Part shown: positions 9,801-18,068 of the stretch, in pieces
How positions within the stretch are numbered: position 1 is the first letter of the stretch
How the letters are laid out: every line of letters begins with the position of its first letter
Source: Betaproteobacteria bacterium UBA5216
Lineage (GTDB): Bacteria > Pseudomonadota > Gammaproteobacteria > Burkholderiales > SG8-41
Length of the DNA: 64,000 bases
Reading direction: 5' to 3'
NCBI GenBank assembly: GCA_002412495.1
Contig: DHVE01000135.1
Coordinates: 16,927 to 80,926 of the forward strand
Translations under genes and position numbers: made by a program
Notes under the pieces: generated by a model
What the model saw: only the letters and a program-made list of their open reading frames with translations
Told to the model about the DNA's origin: nothing
The model's database searches: none

Positions 9801-10032
9801 CGATCTGGTGCTGACCGATTACAACATGCCTGGCATGTCCGGACTGGACATTGCCGAAACCGTGCGATCCCTTCGCGCGGATCTCCCGGTGGCGGTAACC
9901 TCGGGGTTCATTGACGAAACCCTGCAAGCAAAAGCGGTGGCGGCCGGCGTATGCGAGCTGATTTTCAAGGCGGATACCGTGCAGGCGTTCTGCGACGCGG
10001 TGCAACGGCTGACCCAAAAACTGGTGCGGTAA
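6850..10032 (+). CDS. GAF-PAS4-HisKA-HATPase-REC hybrid sensor histidine kinase
   Basis: A 1060-aa soluble hybrid kinase. A GAF domain (about 25-165) is followed by four PAS modules (about 170-290, 295-415, 420-540, 545-660), each ending in a DIT/DISERK-type linker. The dimerisation/phosphoacceptor helix is IAHDFNN (His about 688). The ATPase N-box (NLATNAMQAM) and G-boxes (DNGTGM, GEGTGLGLSVV) are intact. The C-terminal receiver has DD, the phosphoacceptor Asp in LVLTDYNMPG (about 990), and FK in place of the usual KP. No transmembrane segment is seen, so the ligand is probably intracellular. The third PAS (nt about 8085-8480) has visibly lower G+C and different codon use. No DNA-binding partner is adjacent. 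Confidence 0.92.
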   Translation: MPLSTHPPEERRRLAALRKLGILDTPREDRFDRITRLAAALLDVPIALVSLVDGDRHWFKSAHGIDVVETPRDSASFCGYAIQSDLPFIVSNALLDSRFAGNPIVAGEINIRFYAGHPLKTPDGNRVGTLCVMDRKPRTLGASQMALLDDLANIAEDELNSMRQNATAHARLAAIVEHSDDAIYSRTFDGTITSWNAGAEKMLGYTASEAIGQSGDFAIPPGRPSRLRENLARLLGGERVERETDRMTKDGRIIHVLNSHSPIRDHAGNIVGASIIARDITALKEAQAALKENEARFRATFDQAAIGIAHYDLENRAIKINRRYAQITGYTEEELLGKPPNFLSHPDDHGSGREQRRQLLAGAIPHFSNEKRYVRKDGSVIWVTRTESLVRDDNGTPLYIIRVIEDISERKHIQEELNESKTRFRDIAEATGGYLWEIDLDCRYTFVSERSEHLFGYLPEEMLGRTAADFMPPGEIDRVRAWIAENRSADGAVRFLEHRSLDKSGRIFWQQVHMLPLRDVSDKHIGFHGTGMDITERKRIEDWLKLTQFSIDRAVDSVFWIKPDSRIVYANDAACRTLGYKREQIVGKTVPEIDPHFPAEKWPAHWEELKQRKSLNFESDHYTADGKLIHTEVTANYIEFQGQEYNCAFMRDITERKQAEAARVSLETQLRESQKMQAIGTLAGGIAHDFNNIIAIILGNVALALEDIKQVPHALVSLERIQLAGERARDIVRQILAFSRRQPTARKPLVLIPVMTETARLLRATLPARVSLEWHCDPDVPPVLADATQMQQVLINLATNAMQAMPGAGHIELRVETAVLDAALINAHPHLGNLQIQCAGNAVRLVVRDNGTGMDAATRERIFEPFFTTKPVGEGTGLGLSVVHGIVTAHGGAITVESQPGQGATFALYLPPASQPASVPAEASRAAASPEIAPDSGPRILYIDDNTEMVSMVRRLLERQGYRISAHTDARTAVGLLRADPAAFDLVLTDYNMPGMSGLDIAETVRSLRADLPVAVTSGFIDETLQAKAVAAGVCELIFKADTVQAFCDAVQRLTQKLVR

Positions 10033-10110
10033 TCAACCTTTGCCAACCGGTGCCTGCCTTTCCCCATCACGTTGCGATCCGCGCCGGAACCGAATGTATG
10101 ATGTTGCGCC

Positions 10111-11529
10111 ATGAATCCACCTGTTTCAATATTTGACCGCCTGTGGGCGCGGCATGTAATCGTTGCCGACGCGACCGGCGCGGGCGGCGAGGATCTGCTG
10201 TTCGTCGATCGCAATCTGGTGCACGAGGGCGGCACTTTTCTCGCCTTCGATCAGATGCGCGGCGAAGGACGCCAGGTGCTCAAGCCCAAACAAACACTGG
10301 CGGTGACGGATCACTACCTGCCTTCGACAAATCGCGCCACCGCGCCCGGCAGCATCGCCAACGCGGAAATTCGCCGCGTGGTGGAGGCGCTTGATCACAA
10401 CGCACGCGAATTCGGCATCGAGCACTACGGGGTGCATCATCCGCGTCAGGGCATCATTCACGTGATCGGCCCGGAATTGGGCTGGACACAGCCGGGCCTG
10501 TTGATCACCTGCTGCGATTCACACACCGCGACGCACGGCGCGCTGGGCGCGCTGCCCATCCCCATCGGGCAATCCAATCAATTGCGTCACGTGCTGGCGA
10601 CGCAAACGATTTGGCAGAAAAAGCCGAAAACCATGCGCATCTCCATTGAGGGCACGCTGCCCGCGCAGGTTTCGGCCAAGGACGTGATCCTCTCGATCAT
10701 TGCGCGCATCGGCATCGGCGGTGCTTCCGGCCATGCGGTCGAATATGCCGGCTCGGCCATACGCGCGCTGTCGATGGAAGGCCGCATGACCCTCTGCAAT
10801 ATGTCGATCGAAGCCGGCGCGCGCATCGGCATGATCGCGCCGGACGACACCACCTATGCGTATCTGCACGGCCGCCCGTTCGCACCCAAAGACACGGACT
10901 GGGATCAGGCGCTCGCCTACTGGCGCACGCTGCCGTCGGACGCCGATGCGCGTTTTGATCGCGAACTGTCGCTGAACACCAGTGAACTCGCGCCGATGGT
11001 GAGCTGGGGCACCAGCCCGGAAGATTCGTCACCCATCACCGGCAGCGTGCCCGATCCCGCGTCCATGGCCGACGCGGAGAAACGCGGACGCGTCCAGCGC
11101 GCGCTCGACTACATGAAACTCGCGCCAGGCACGCCGCTGGCGGGCATTAACATCGATCGCGTGTTTATCGGCTCATGCACCAACGCGCGTATCGAAGATT
11201 TGCGCGCGGCGGCCGAGGTGGTTAAAGGCCGCAAAGCCGTGATACCCGCCATGGTGGTGCCCGGATCCTCCGCCGTGAAACGGCAGGCCGAAAGCGAAGG
11301 CCTCGATCGAATATTTCTGGCCGCCGGCTTTGAGTGGCGCGATGCGAGCTGCTCGATGTGCGGCGGCTCCAACGGCGACACCGTAGCCGCCGGACAGCGC
11401 AGCGCATCAACCACCAACCGCAACTTTGAAGGCCGCCAGGGACCGGGCGCGTTGACGCACATCATGAGCCCGGCGATGGCGGCCGCGGCGGCGGTAACCG
11501 GGCGGCTGACCGATGTGCGGACGCTGTGA
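10111..11529 (+). CDS. LeuC-like aconitase-superfamily dehydratase, large subunit
   Basis: A 472-aa large subunit of the 3-isopropylmalate dehydratase type, paired with the small subunit at 11713. It has DSHTATHGALGA and the three [4Fe-4S] cysteines: GSCTNAR (about 356) and CSMC (about 414 and 417). After the cysteine pair it reads GGSN, where leucine-pathway LeuC usually reads LxMN. Near the substrate region, PIPIGQSNQLRHVLATQ also departs from standard LeuC. With no leuB or leuA nearby, and Bug receptors and MmgE/PrpD genes instead, a catabolic or 2-methylmalate/citramalate-type dehydratase is as likely as leucine synthesis. The start ATG is 78 bp after the kinase stop. Confidence 0.82.
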   Translation: MNPPVSIFDRLWARHVIVADATGAGGEDLLFVDRNLVHEGGTFLAFDQMRGEGRQVLKPKQTLAVTDHYLPSTNRATAPGSIANAEIRRVVEALDHNAREFGIEHYGVHHPRQGIIHVIGPELGWTQPGLLITCCDSHTATHGALGALPIPIGQSNQLRHVLATQTIWQKKPKTMRISIEGTLPAQVSAKDVILSIIARIGIGGASGHAVEYAGSAIRALSMEGRMTLCNMSIEAGARIGMIAPDDTTYAYLHGRPFAPKDTDWDQALAYWRTLPSDADARFDRELSLNTSELAPMVSWGTSPEDSSPITGSVPDPASMADAEKRGRVQRALDYMKLAPGTPLAGINIDRVFIGSCTNARIEDLRAAAEVVKGRKAVIPAMVVPGSSAVKRQAESEGLDRIFLAAGFEWRDASCSMCGGSNGDTVAAGQRSASTTNRNFEGRQGPGALTHIMSPAMAAAAAVTGRLTDVRTL

Positions 11530-11540
11530 GTTCAAAATCA

Positions 11541-11575
11541 TTTGACGCAGATTTACGCAGATGGACGCAGATTAA
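11541..11575. repeat. dispersed TTTGACGCAGATTTACGCAGAT-type repeat, half element
   Basis: A run of GACGCAGAT units (TTTGACGCAGAT, TTACGCAGAT, GGACGCAGAT) directly after the LeuC-like stop. The same family recurs as complete inverted repeats at 22179-22349 and 62261-62338. Here only the left arm is clear. Confidence 0.6.
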
Positions 11576-11583
11576 ATACTAAC

Positions 11584-11669
11584 CTTGTCGTTCCCGCGTA
11601 CGCGGGAACCCATGGCAAACGTGCCACTTGAGACGGTTTATGGAGTCCCGCCTGCGCGCGAATAACAGG
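11584..11669. repeat. REP-like palindrome (CGTTCCCGCG family)
   Basis: The left arm has TGTCGTTCCCGCG and CGCGGGAACCCAT. The right arm, about 27 bp on, has ATGGAGTCCCGCC and GCGCGAATAACAGG. It is one of four copies of this widespread proteobacterial repeat in the window. It fills the gap between the paired dehydratase subunit genes, so the two subunits are separated by 183 bp. Confidence 0.75.
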
Positions 11670-11712
11670 TTGGGGTTTTGTTCTGTTCATCCCTGTTAAA
11701 CAAGGTTTTCCA

Positions 11713-12339
11713 ATGCAACCCTTCACCACGTTAACCGCCATCGCGGCGCCGCTCGATATCGCCAAGATCGATACCGGCATGATCGTACCCGGCCGCTTTC
11801 AGCGATTGCCGCGCCGGCCGGGGCACGCCGACTACGCGCGCGTGTTTCTGCACGATCTGCGTTTTGATGAAAATGAACAACCGCGCGCGGAATTCATCCT
11901 CAATCACGCGGCCTATCGAGAGGCCGGCATTCTGGTCACCGGCCCGGATTTTGGTTGCGGCTCGTCGCGCGAAGCCGCGGCCTATGCCACGCTGGATTCC
12001 GGCGTGCGTGCGTTGATCGGCGCGAGTTTCGGCGATGTGTATCGCGGCAACTGCATGCAGAATGGCGTGCTGACCATCGTACTGCCGGCACCGGTGATCA
12101 GCGGCTTGATGACACAACTCAAGGCCGCGCCTGGCGCCGCCATCACCGTCGATCTGGCGCTACAAACCGTCACTGCACCCGATGGCTCGACGCACGGCTT
12201 TGATATCGACGCCACGCGCAAGGAGCGGCTGTTGAAAGGACTGGACGACGTGGGCGTAACGTTGCAACATCTTGCCCAAATCGAAACGTTTGAAAAGCAA
12301 TATCGCGCGGACATGCCCTGGCTTGCGTCCATACTCTGA
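11713..12339 (+). CDS. LeuD-like aconitase-superfamily dehydratase, small subunit
   Basis: The 208-aa swivelling-domain partner of the subunit at 10111. It carries the diagnostic TGPDFGCGSSREAA loop and the DTGMIVP start of the LeuD fold, and its length suits bacterial LeuD (about 200-215 aa). Together the two would interconvert a 2-hydroxy and a 3-hydroxy dicarboxylic acid through an unsaturated intermediate. It is followed after 10 bp by a Bug receptor on the same strand, which suggests that the enzyme acts on an imported acid. Confidence 0.85.
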   Translation: MQPFTTLTAIAAPLDIAKIDTGMIVPGRFQRLPRRPGHADYARVFLHDLRFDENEQPRAEFILNHAAYREAGILVTGPDFGCGSSREAAAYATLDSGVRALIGASFGDVYRGNCMQNGVLTIVLPAPVISGLMTQLKAAPGAAITVDLALQTVTAPDGSTHGFDIDATRKERLLKGLDDVGVTLQHLAQIETFEKQYRADMPWLASIL

Positions 12340-12349
12340 GAGAATTTTC

Positions 12350-13315
12350 ATGAAAACCCTGTTGTCGATACTCGCCCTGATTCCCGTTTTTGCCTGTGCC
12401 CAATCCCCCGCGTGGAAGCCCGACAAAGCCGTTGAACTCATCATCGGCGCGGCGCCCGGCGGTGCGAACGACCGCATCGGCCGCTCGCTGCAACGCCTGT
12501 TGCAGGACGGCAAGGTGACCACACCCATCAACGTCCTCAACAAACCGGGTGGCGGGCAATCGGTGGCGTTCGCTTATCTCAATACGCATCCGGGCAATCC
12601 GCACTTTCTCGGCCTCGCGTCATCGAGCTGGCTGACCACGGTCGCCGCCAGCCGTGGCACGGTCACGCCGCGCGATTTATCACCTGTCATCAAACTGCTG
12701 GACGAATACCAGATGTATTTCGTGCGCGCCGATTCCTCAATCAAGAGTGCGCGCGATATTGTCGAGCGCCTGCGCAAAGACTCTGCTTCGGTCACCTTCG
12801 GCATATCCACCGCAGCGGGCAATCCGATTCATATTTCCATCGCGGAAATCGCGCGGCTGGCCGGCGCCGATCCGACCAAACTCAAGGTGGTGGTGTTCAA
12901 CTCCGGCACCGACACCGCGATACAGGTCGCGGGCGGCCATCTCGACATCGGCGTGCAAAGCCCCGGCAGTGCGCTGCAACTCACGCAATCGGGCAAGCTG
13001 CGGTTCCTCGGCGTGGCCGGCCCGCGCCGTCACGGCGGCGTGCTTGCCAATATACCGACCATGCGCGAGCAGGGTGTGGATGTGACCGCCAACGTGTTCT
13101 ACACCATCTTCGGACCGAAAGGCCTTGATGCCGCGCAGCTCGCGTTCTGGGACGACGCGCTGGCCAGTGTCATGAAAAGCGACTCGGTGAAAAAGGATCT
13201 CGACATCAACTTCTGGACCGTCGATACTGTGGGCCACCGCGAGTTGCCCGCGTGGCTGGACAAGGAAATGGACGGTTACCGGCGCGCGCTGACGGCGCTG
13301 GGCATGGCGAAATAA
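12350..13315 (+). CDS. divergent Bug/TctC-type tricarboxylate receptor
   Basis: A periplasmic solute-binding protein of the tripartite tricarboxylate transporter (TTT) receptor family, 321 aa. The signal peptide is short (MKTLLSILALIPVFACAQ). It is the most divergent Bug in the window. Family landmarks remain (GAAPGGANDRIGR at the ligand loop, NKPGGG), but the usual VVxNRPGA and PYKG motifs are altered. The start at 12350 follows GAGAGAA at a good spacing. It lies 10 bp after the LeuD-like gene and is probably cotranscribed with it. No TctA or TctB is adjacent. Confidence 0.87.
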   Translation: MKTLLSILALIPVFACAQSPAWKPDKAVELIIGAAPGGANDRIGRSLQRLLQDGKVTTPINVLNKPGGGQSVAFAYLNTHPGNPHFLGLASSSWLTTVAASRGTVTPRDLSPVIKLLDEYQMYFVRADSSIKSARDIVERLRKDSASVTFGISTAAGNPIHISIAEIARLAGADPTKLKVVVFNSGTDTAIQVAGGHLDIGVQSPGSALQLTQSGKLRFLGVAGPRRHGGVLANIPTMREQGVDVTANVFYTIFGPKGLDAAQLAFWDDALASVMKSDSVKKDLDINFWTVDTVGHRELPAWLDKEMDGYRRALTALGMAK

Positions 13316-13325
13316 TTCTATCCCG

Positions 13326-14309
13326 TTACCGCAAGGCGTCGGCAAACCCCGGCAGCTTGACGATTTTCTGCCAGTCCGCGACTTCATTCGCCAGCACGCG
13401 GCGAAACGCTTCGGGTGATGCCGACGGTGCGGCATCCGCGCCGTCCTTGGCAAACGCTGATTGCGCATCTGGGGTTGCCAGCGACTGACTCACATCGCGA
13501 TGCAGCAATTTAACGATGGCGTGTGGCGTGCCGGCCGGTCCGAACAAGCCATACCAGTTGATCAACTCAAAACCGGGCACGCCCGCTTCGGCCATGGTCG
13601 GCAAATCCGGAAACGCTGCCGCGCGTTTGGCGCCCGTCATCGCCAGCCCTTTCAGGCGGCCACCGCGCACATGCGGCATGCCTGAAATGGTGCTGGTGAA
13701 CCCGAGTTGAATCTGCCCGCTGATTAAATCCGCGAGCACCAGGCCACCGCCTTTGTACGGCACATGCACCATTTTTATGCCGGCCATCGACGCCAGCAAT
13801 TCACCGCCCAGATGCCCCGCGCCGCCTATACCCGATGAACCATAGTTCAGCGCGCCGGGTTTGCTTTTGCCGTAGGCGATCAACTCCTTCACCGAATTCA
13901 CCGGCAGCGATGGATTGATCAACAACATGTAGTACAACGCGGTGAGTTGCGATACCGGCGCATACGCCGTGCGCACATCGTACGGCACTCTTTTCTGCGC
14001 CATCGCGCTGGCAATCAAGCTGCCGGAAGTCACAAGAAACGTATAACCATCCGGCGCCGCTTGTTGCGTCATGTCGAGCGCGATCAAGCCACTGGCGCCC
14101 GGGCGGTTGTCCACCACGAAATTGCGGCCCCACTTCTCGCTGATTTTTTGCGCGACGACACGCGCGGTGATATCGATGCCGCCACCGGGCGCATTGCCGA
14201 CGAGCAGGCGTATGGATTTGTTGGGATAGCCGGGCGGCAGCGCTTGCGCCGTGGCCAGCGCGGCTACGCCGCATAACATCCCCGCCGTCAGGCACCACGT
14301 GGCACGCAT
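13326..14309 (-). CDS. Bug/TctC-type tricarboxylate receptor
   Basis: A 327-aa periplasmic receptor with a signal peptide ending near ATAQA. Bug signatures are NAPGGGIDITARVV, VVDNRPGASG, YGSSGIGGAGHLGGELL and VPYKGGG, with FELINWYGLFGPAGTP near the C-terminal lobe. It is convergent with the receptor at 12350 (10-bp gap) and 10 bp downstream of the MmgE/PrpD gene on the same strand. It therefore appears to be the last gene of an acyl-CoA dehydrogenase - MmgE/PrpD - Bug operon. Confidence 0.93.
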   Translation of the reverse strand: MRATWCLTAGMLCGVAALATAQALPPGYPNKSIRLLVGNAPGGGIDITARVVAQKISEKWGRNFVVDNRPGASGLIALDMTQQAAPDGYTFLVTSGSLIASAMAQKRVPYDVRTAYAPVSQLTALYYMLLINPSLPVNSVKELIAYGKSKPGALNYGSSGIGGAGHLGGELLASMAGIKMVHVPYKGGGLVLADLISGQIQLGFTSTISGMPHVRGGRLKGLAMTGAKRAAAFPDLPTMAEAGVPGFELINWYGLFGPAGTPHAIVKLLHRDVSQSLATPDAQSAFAKDGADAAPSASPEAFRRVLANEVADWQKIVKLPGFADALR

Positions 14310-14319
14310 CGAGTGAATC

Positions 14320-15717
14320 CTAAATATCCTTTAAAAACAAACACATATCATCAACACGCTCCACCGCACGAACGCGCTGCGTCAACGTGGCGATACGCGC
14401 GTCATCCAGCGGGCACACACCCAGCCGGAAACATTCGTCGAACTTCTGCTGAATCTCCACTTCGCTCACCGGCATTTCCAAACTGCCCGGCACGTGCTCC
14501 GCCACCGCGGAAATCTCGCCGTGTGTTTTGGTGCGCAACCGCAACACGATGGGGCCGCGCATGCTTTTCAGCGTGTCATCGATAATCACGTTCACCTTGG
14601 GCACGTGCCGGTTGATTTCGGCATCGCGCGCGGCGGCTTCCTGAATCTCGGACAAACCGAGCTTGCGGCGAACCAGCAGACACGCAATGGTGTAGCGCAC
14701 GCTGAACTGCGCCGCCACCTGCGCGTCGCCGCTGGGATCGTACGCATTGCCCACCAGCCGCGCGGCGTACGGCGGCATGGTGACATCCACTGAAACCACG
14801 TCATCCGCCTTGAGATCGTAACGGCGAATCAAATCCAGCATGCCGCCGATGGTGACGTGATTCGCGCCGCAACTCGGATACATCTTGATCGAGCCCAGCA
14901 CGTTGTCGAAACGGCTGCCGAGCTGATCGAGTATCGGCGCGACACTGCCGCTTTGATACATATTGAACAAGCCGAACTTGCCTTCAATTGCCTGCGCCGG
15001 GCCGGTCACGCCGCGTTGCGCCAGTAACGCGGCATGCACGCCCGCGCGCGCGGCAAACGCCGACATCATGCGCTTCGACAGCGACGGATCGATATTCGCC
15101 TGCTGCGTGCCACTGGCCTGCATAAACGCGATGCCCAGTGCGTGCCGCGTTTGCATCACGTCCAACCCCAGTAATCGCGCGCTTGCTGCCGCGGCGCCGA
15201 ACACGCCGTAAATCGGCACGAAATGAAAACCTTCGTTGGGCAAGGTCGCGGCAGCGGCTAACCGGTAAGTCAAATCCGTGCCGATCACGAACGCAGTCAG
15301 AAAATCCCTGCCGGTGGAATGCAATCGTTCCGCCAGCACCAGCGCCGCCGGCAGCACGGTGATGTTCACATGCACCGATGCGCCGCTGCCGATACCGTCG
15401 TAATCCAGCGCGGCCGACGTCATGCCATTGATGAAGGCAGCGGACATCGCTGGCAGCTTTTCCCGGCCGCCAAACGCCCACGCCGTGCTGTCCGCGCGGC
15501 CGCCCTCGTCTACCAACAACGCATGCGCCTCGCGGCAGCCGGGCGCGTCCGACCCCGCCCATGCCACTGCCAGCGTATCGAGCATGAATCGCTTGGCGGC
15601 ATCGAACGAGGCTTCGGGAATCGATTCATCACGACAATCCACGACATGTTGCGCCAAGCGGTGGGTAACGCTCAGATTCGCCGCGGCCGGATCATTCATA
15701 TCATTCACGACATTCAC
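14320..15717 (-). CDS. MmgE/PrpD family protein
   Basis: A 465-aa member of the MmgE/PrpD superfamily, which includes 2-methylcitrate dehydratase and cis-aconitate decarboxylase. Recognisable blocks are KRFMLDTLAVAWAGSDAPG near the N-terminus and SIKMYPSCGANHVTIGGMLDLI in the middle. It is far from PrpD proper, so no substrate is assigned. Its start lies 3 bp after the acyl-CoA dehydrogenase stop, which implies translational coupling, and a Bug receptor follows. The final codons (MCLFLKDI) are written by AT-rich motif copy B, so the motif is read here as protein. Confidence 0.85.
   Translation of the reverse strand: MNVVNDMNDPAAANLSVTHRLAQHVVDCRDESIPEASFDAAKRFMLDTLAVAWAGSDAPGCREAHALLVDEGGRADSTAWAFGGREKLPAMSAAFINGMTSAALDYDGIGSGASVHVNITVLPAALVLAERLHSTGRDFLTAFVIGTDLTYRLAAAATLPNEGFHFVPIYGVFGAAAASARLLGLDVMQTRHALGIAFMQASGTQQANIDPSLSKRMMSAFAARAGVHAALLAQRGVTGPAQAIEGKFGLFNMYQSGSVAPILDQLGSRFDNVLGSIKMYPSCGANHVTIGGMLDLIRRYDLKADDVVSVDVTMPPYAARLVGNAYDPSGDAQVAAQFSVRYTIACLLVRRKLGLSEIQEAAARDAEINRHVPKVNVIIDDTLKSMRGPIVLRLRTKTHGEISAVAEHVPGSLEMPVSEVEIQQKFDECFRLGVCPLDDARIATLTQRVRAVERVDDMCLFLKDI
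14330..14347 (+). repeat. recurrent AT-rich motif, copy B (inside a 3' coding end)
   Basis: TTTAAAAACAAACACATA lies within the last ten codons of the MmgE/PrpD gene, antisense to it. It fits the family core except for ATA in place of the final TTA. Confidence 0.55.
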
Positions 15718-15720
15718 CCA

Positions 15721-16923
15721 TCAGCTCCACTTCAAGCGCCGCACCGCTTTCATGCGTTGTACCGAATCCCCCGCGAGATGCGTCCAGATAATCGCGTCGC
15801 GCGCGAGCTTGTCCACGCGTGGATCCATTTGCGCCACGCCCGCGCCGCCGTGGATATCCATGTTGAGCCGCGTCACGCGCTGTATCACGTCGGTGGCGAA
15901 ATTCATCAGCAGCACGTTATTGATCGAGTGCCCGCCGAGACCCGCATCGGCCTCCATCGCCACGCGCATCACAAACGAACGCAGCGCTTCGGTGAGCATG
16001 TGCATTTCGGACAACTGCAACTGGATGGTCTGATTGTCCGTGAAATATTTCGTGCCTGGCCAGCGCGTGCTGGCCTCATGCGTCGCCATCTCCACCGCCG
16101 CGTCGCACACACCCACCGCGTTCGCGGACAACTCCAGATCTCCGAACTTTACCGCGCCGCCGCTGCGTGCCCGATGGCCGCCGTTGACCTCGCCCACGAT
16201 GTTGGCGTGCGGCACCCGCGCGTTGTCGAATATCAATTCACCGTTCTGATAAAAGCGCCAGCCGCTTTTGTTGAACACCTTGCCCACGCGCAATCCCGGC
16301 GTGTCGATGGGCACCAGAAATTCGGTCGAGCCTTCGGTCTGTTTCACATTGGGATTGGTGCGCGTGCTGACAAAAAACAGCTTGGCCACGCTGCCGTTGG
16401 CGATGAAACATTTCTCGCCATTCAAAATCCAGTCGGCATCTTCATGGTCGCTCTCCCGCTCGGCTTTCAGCTTCCAGCCCGCGCGCGGGTCTTCTTCCGG
16501 CGGCAGCCGGTGATCGGAACCGGCGTTCGGCTCGGTGCCCGCGTGGCCCAGCAAGAACGTGTCGTCCTCGATAAACGGTTTGAGAAACCGCGCTTTCTGG
16601 TCATCGGTGCAGCATTCCGCGATCAGATGACTCCACTTCCAGCACTGGCTGAAGGTCTTGGTCATCGCGCTGTCACCTCTGGCGAGCTCGGCCATCACCA
16701 GCGCCTGCGTGACAAAATCTATGCCGTGGCCGCCCCATTGCTTGCCCACCACCGCGGTGCGAAATCCAAGCTTCGAGCCTTTGACGATCAAATCCCAATC
16801 AAACGTTTCGAACGGATCGGCGATGGCGTCGCGCCGCAACGAACGCGGACGCATCTCTTCCATCGCAAAGGCGCGCGCGGTGGCCTGCCACAACCGTTGT
16901 TCTTCATTTAACGAATAATTCAT
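15721..16923 (-). CDS. acyl-CoA dehydrogenase family protein
   Basis: A 400-aa FAD-dependent acyl-CoA dehydrogenase. It shows GHAGTEPNAGSD at the flavin/acyl entrance, a GEKCFIANGS beta-domain block, and the C-terminal helical block DIHGGAGVAQMDPRVDKLARDA. The loop after TEPNAGSDH carries an insertion rich in charged residues (LPPEEDPRAG), as in long-chain or alkylation-response-like subgroups. It is the first gene of a probable three-gene operon with MmgE/PrpD and a Bug receptor, consistent with oxidising an imported branched or hydroxylated acid after CoA activation. No CoA ligase or transferase is present nearby. Confidence 0.9.
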   Translation of the reverse strand: MNYSLNEEQRLWQATARAFAMEEMRPRSLRRDAIADPFETFDWDLIVKGSKLGFRTAVVGKQWGGHGIDFVTQALVMAELARGDSAMTKTFSQCWKWSHLIAECCTDDQKARFLKPFIEDDTFLLGHAGTEPNAGSDHRLPPEEDPRAGWKLKAERESDHEDADWILNGEKCFIANGSVAKLFFVSTRTNPNVKQTEGSTEFLVPIDTPGLRVGKVFNKSGWRFYQNGELIFDNARVPHANIVGEVNGGHRARSGGAVKFGDLELSANAVGVCDAAVEMATHEASTRWPGTKYFTDNQTIQLQLSEMHMLTEALRSFVMRVAMEADAGLGGHSINNVLLMNFATDVIQRVTRLNMDIHGGAGVAQMDPRVDKLARDAIIWTHLAGDSVQRMKAVRRLKWS

Positions 16924-16957
16924 GTGTATCCTTGTTCAACGATCCAAATGACTACGC

Positions 16958-17020
16958 GCAGGATGGGTGAAACCCATCACCGCCACGGCAATCTTTGTAA
17001 TGGGTTTCACCCATCCTACG
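16958..17020. repeat. dispersed GGATGGGTGAAACCCATC repeat, inverted pair
   Basis: The left arm GCAGGATGGGTGAAACCCATCAC (16958-16980) and right arm AATGGGTTTCACCCATCCTACG (16999-17020) form a strong hairpin in the gap between two minus-strand genes. A second copy lies at 37020-37083. This type of element is common in beta- and gammaproteobacterial intergenic DNA. Confidence 0.75.
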
Positions 17021-17021
17021 T

Positions 17022-17972
17022 TTAGTTCTGCTTGATCCGCGATTCTTTCACCAGCCGGGTGAATTTTGCGATATCCGATTTTATCTTGGCTGAAAATTCT
17101 TCCGGCGTGCCGCCCGCGACTTCGGCGCCGATATTCAGGAATCGTTCTTTCACCTCGGGCCGGTTCAGCCCGCGCACCATGTCGCGGTTCAGCCGGTTGA
17201 TAATCGCCGCCGGCGTACTGGCGGGCGCAAGCAAACCCTGCGGCGATATCGACTCAAAGCCCGGCACGGTCGCCGCAACGGTCGGCACGCCCGGCAGCAA
17301 CGCCGACGGCTGCAAACTCGCCACGCCCAGCACGCGCAGCCGTCCCGACTTGATGTACGGGATCGCCGAACCCGCATTGGGAAACATAAGTTCCACCTCG
17401 CCGCCCATCAGACCAATCACGCCCGGCCCCGTGCCTTTGTACGCGACTTGCACGATCTTCAGATCAAGCAGGCTCTTGAACAACTCCGCCGCCAGATGCG
17501 GATTCGCGCCCAGCGTGCCGGCGGCGTAATTCAATTGCCCCGGTTTTGCTTTGGCGAGCGCAATGAGTTCCCTAACGGATTTCACCGGCAACGATGGATG
17601 CACCACCAGCACGCTCGGCGTACTCACCGCCAACGCAATCGGCGCGAAATCCTTTACCGCGTCCCACGGCACGCTGCGAAACAGCGGCAGTATCCACAGC
17701 GGGCTGCCTTCAACCAGCAACGTGTAACCATCCGCCGGCGCCTTCGCCACGATTTCACCGGCGATGGAGCCCCGATTCTCCACGATCACCTGCTGCCCCA
17801 ACCCCTCGGACAACATCGGCGCCACCAGCCGCGCCACCACGTCGGAGCCGCCACCGGGCGCGAGCGTAACGATGCGCACCAGCTTGCCCGGGTACTCCTG
17901 CGCGATGCCTGCCAGCGGCACGCAAAGCAACGACATCAAGCTACCCAACCACGCAAGACTTTTTCGCCGCAC
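17022..17972 (-). CDS. Bug/TctC-type tricarboxylate receptor
   Basis: A 316-aa receptor. The start chosen is GTG at 17972, because AAGGAG lies 6 bp upstream and the resulting N-terminus (MRRKSLAWLGSLMSLLC...GIAQ) is a proper signal peptide. A longer frame from 18056 adds 28 residues without one. Landmarks are TLAPGGGSDVVARLV, VIVENRGSIAG (NRGS instead of the usual NRPG), NYAAGTLGANPHLAAELF and VAYKGTGPG. It is divergent from the PrpD-like gene at 18096, and the gap carries AT-rich motif copy C. Confidence 0.92.
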   Translation of the reverse strand: MRRKSLAWLGSLMSLLCVPLAGIAQEYPGKLVRIVTLAPGGGSDVVARLVAPMLSEGLGQQVIVENRGSIAGEIVAKAPADGYTLLVEGSPLWILPLFRSVPWDAVKDFAPIALAVSTPSVLVVHPSLPVKSVRELIALAKAKPGQLNYAAGTLGANPHLAAELFKSLLDLKIVQVAYKGTGPGVIGLMGGEVELMFPNAGSAIPYIKSGRLRVLGVASLQPSALLPGVPTVAATVPGFESISPQGLLAPASTPAAIINRLNRDMVRGLNRPEVKERFLNIGAEVAGGTPEEFSAKIKSDIAKFTRLVKESRIKQN

Positions 17973-18068
17973 GGCGCGCTCCTTACTGAATAATGACCAA
18001 TGGTAGCGCGATATGCGAAGATGCGAAGCCGCGCTTCGAGCCATTGCCATGGCCACGAAAAATTATTT

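Noticed and set aside
10111..12339. Firm assignment as leuC/leuD of leucine biosynthesis
   Set aside because: leuA and leuB are absent, the residues around the cluster differ, and the context is catabolic, so only LeuCD-like is claimed.
15319..16911. A 530-codon open frame on the plus strand
   Set aside because: It is antisense to the acyl-CoA dehydrogenase and MmgE/PrpD genes, rich in His/Arg, with no family character. It is a typical shadow frame in GC-rich DNA.
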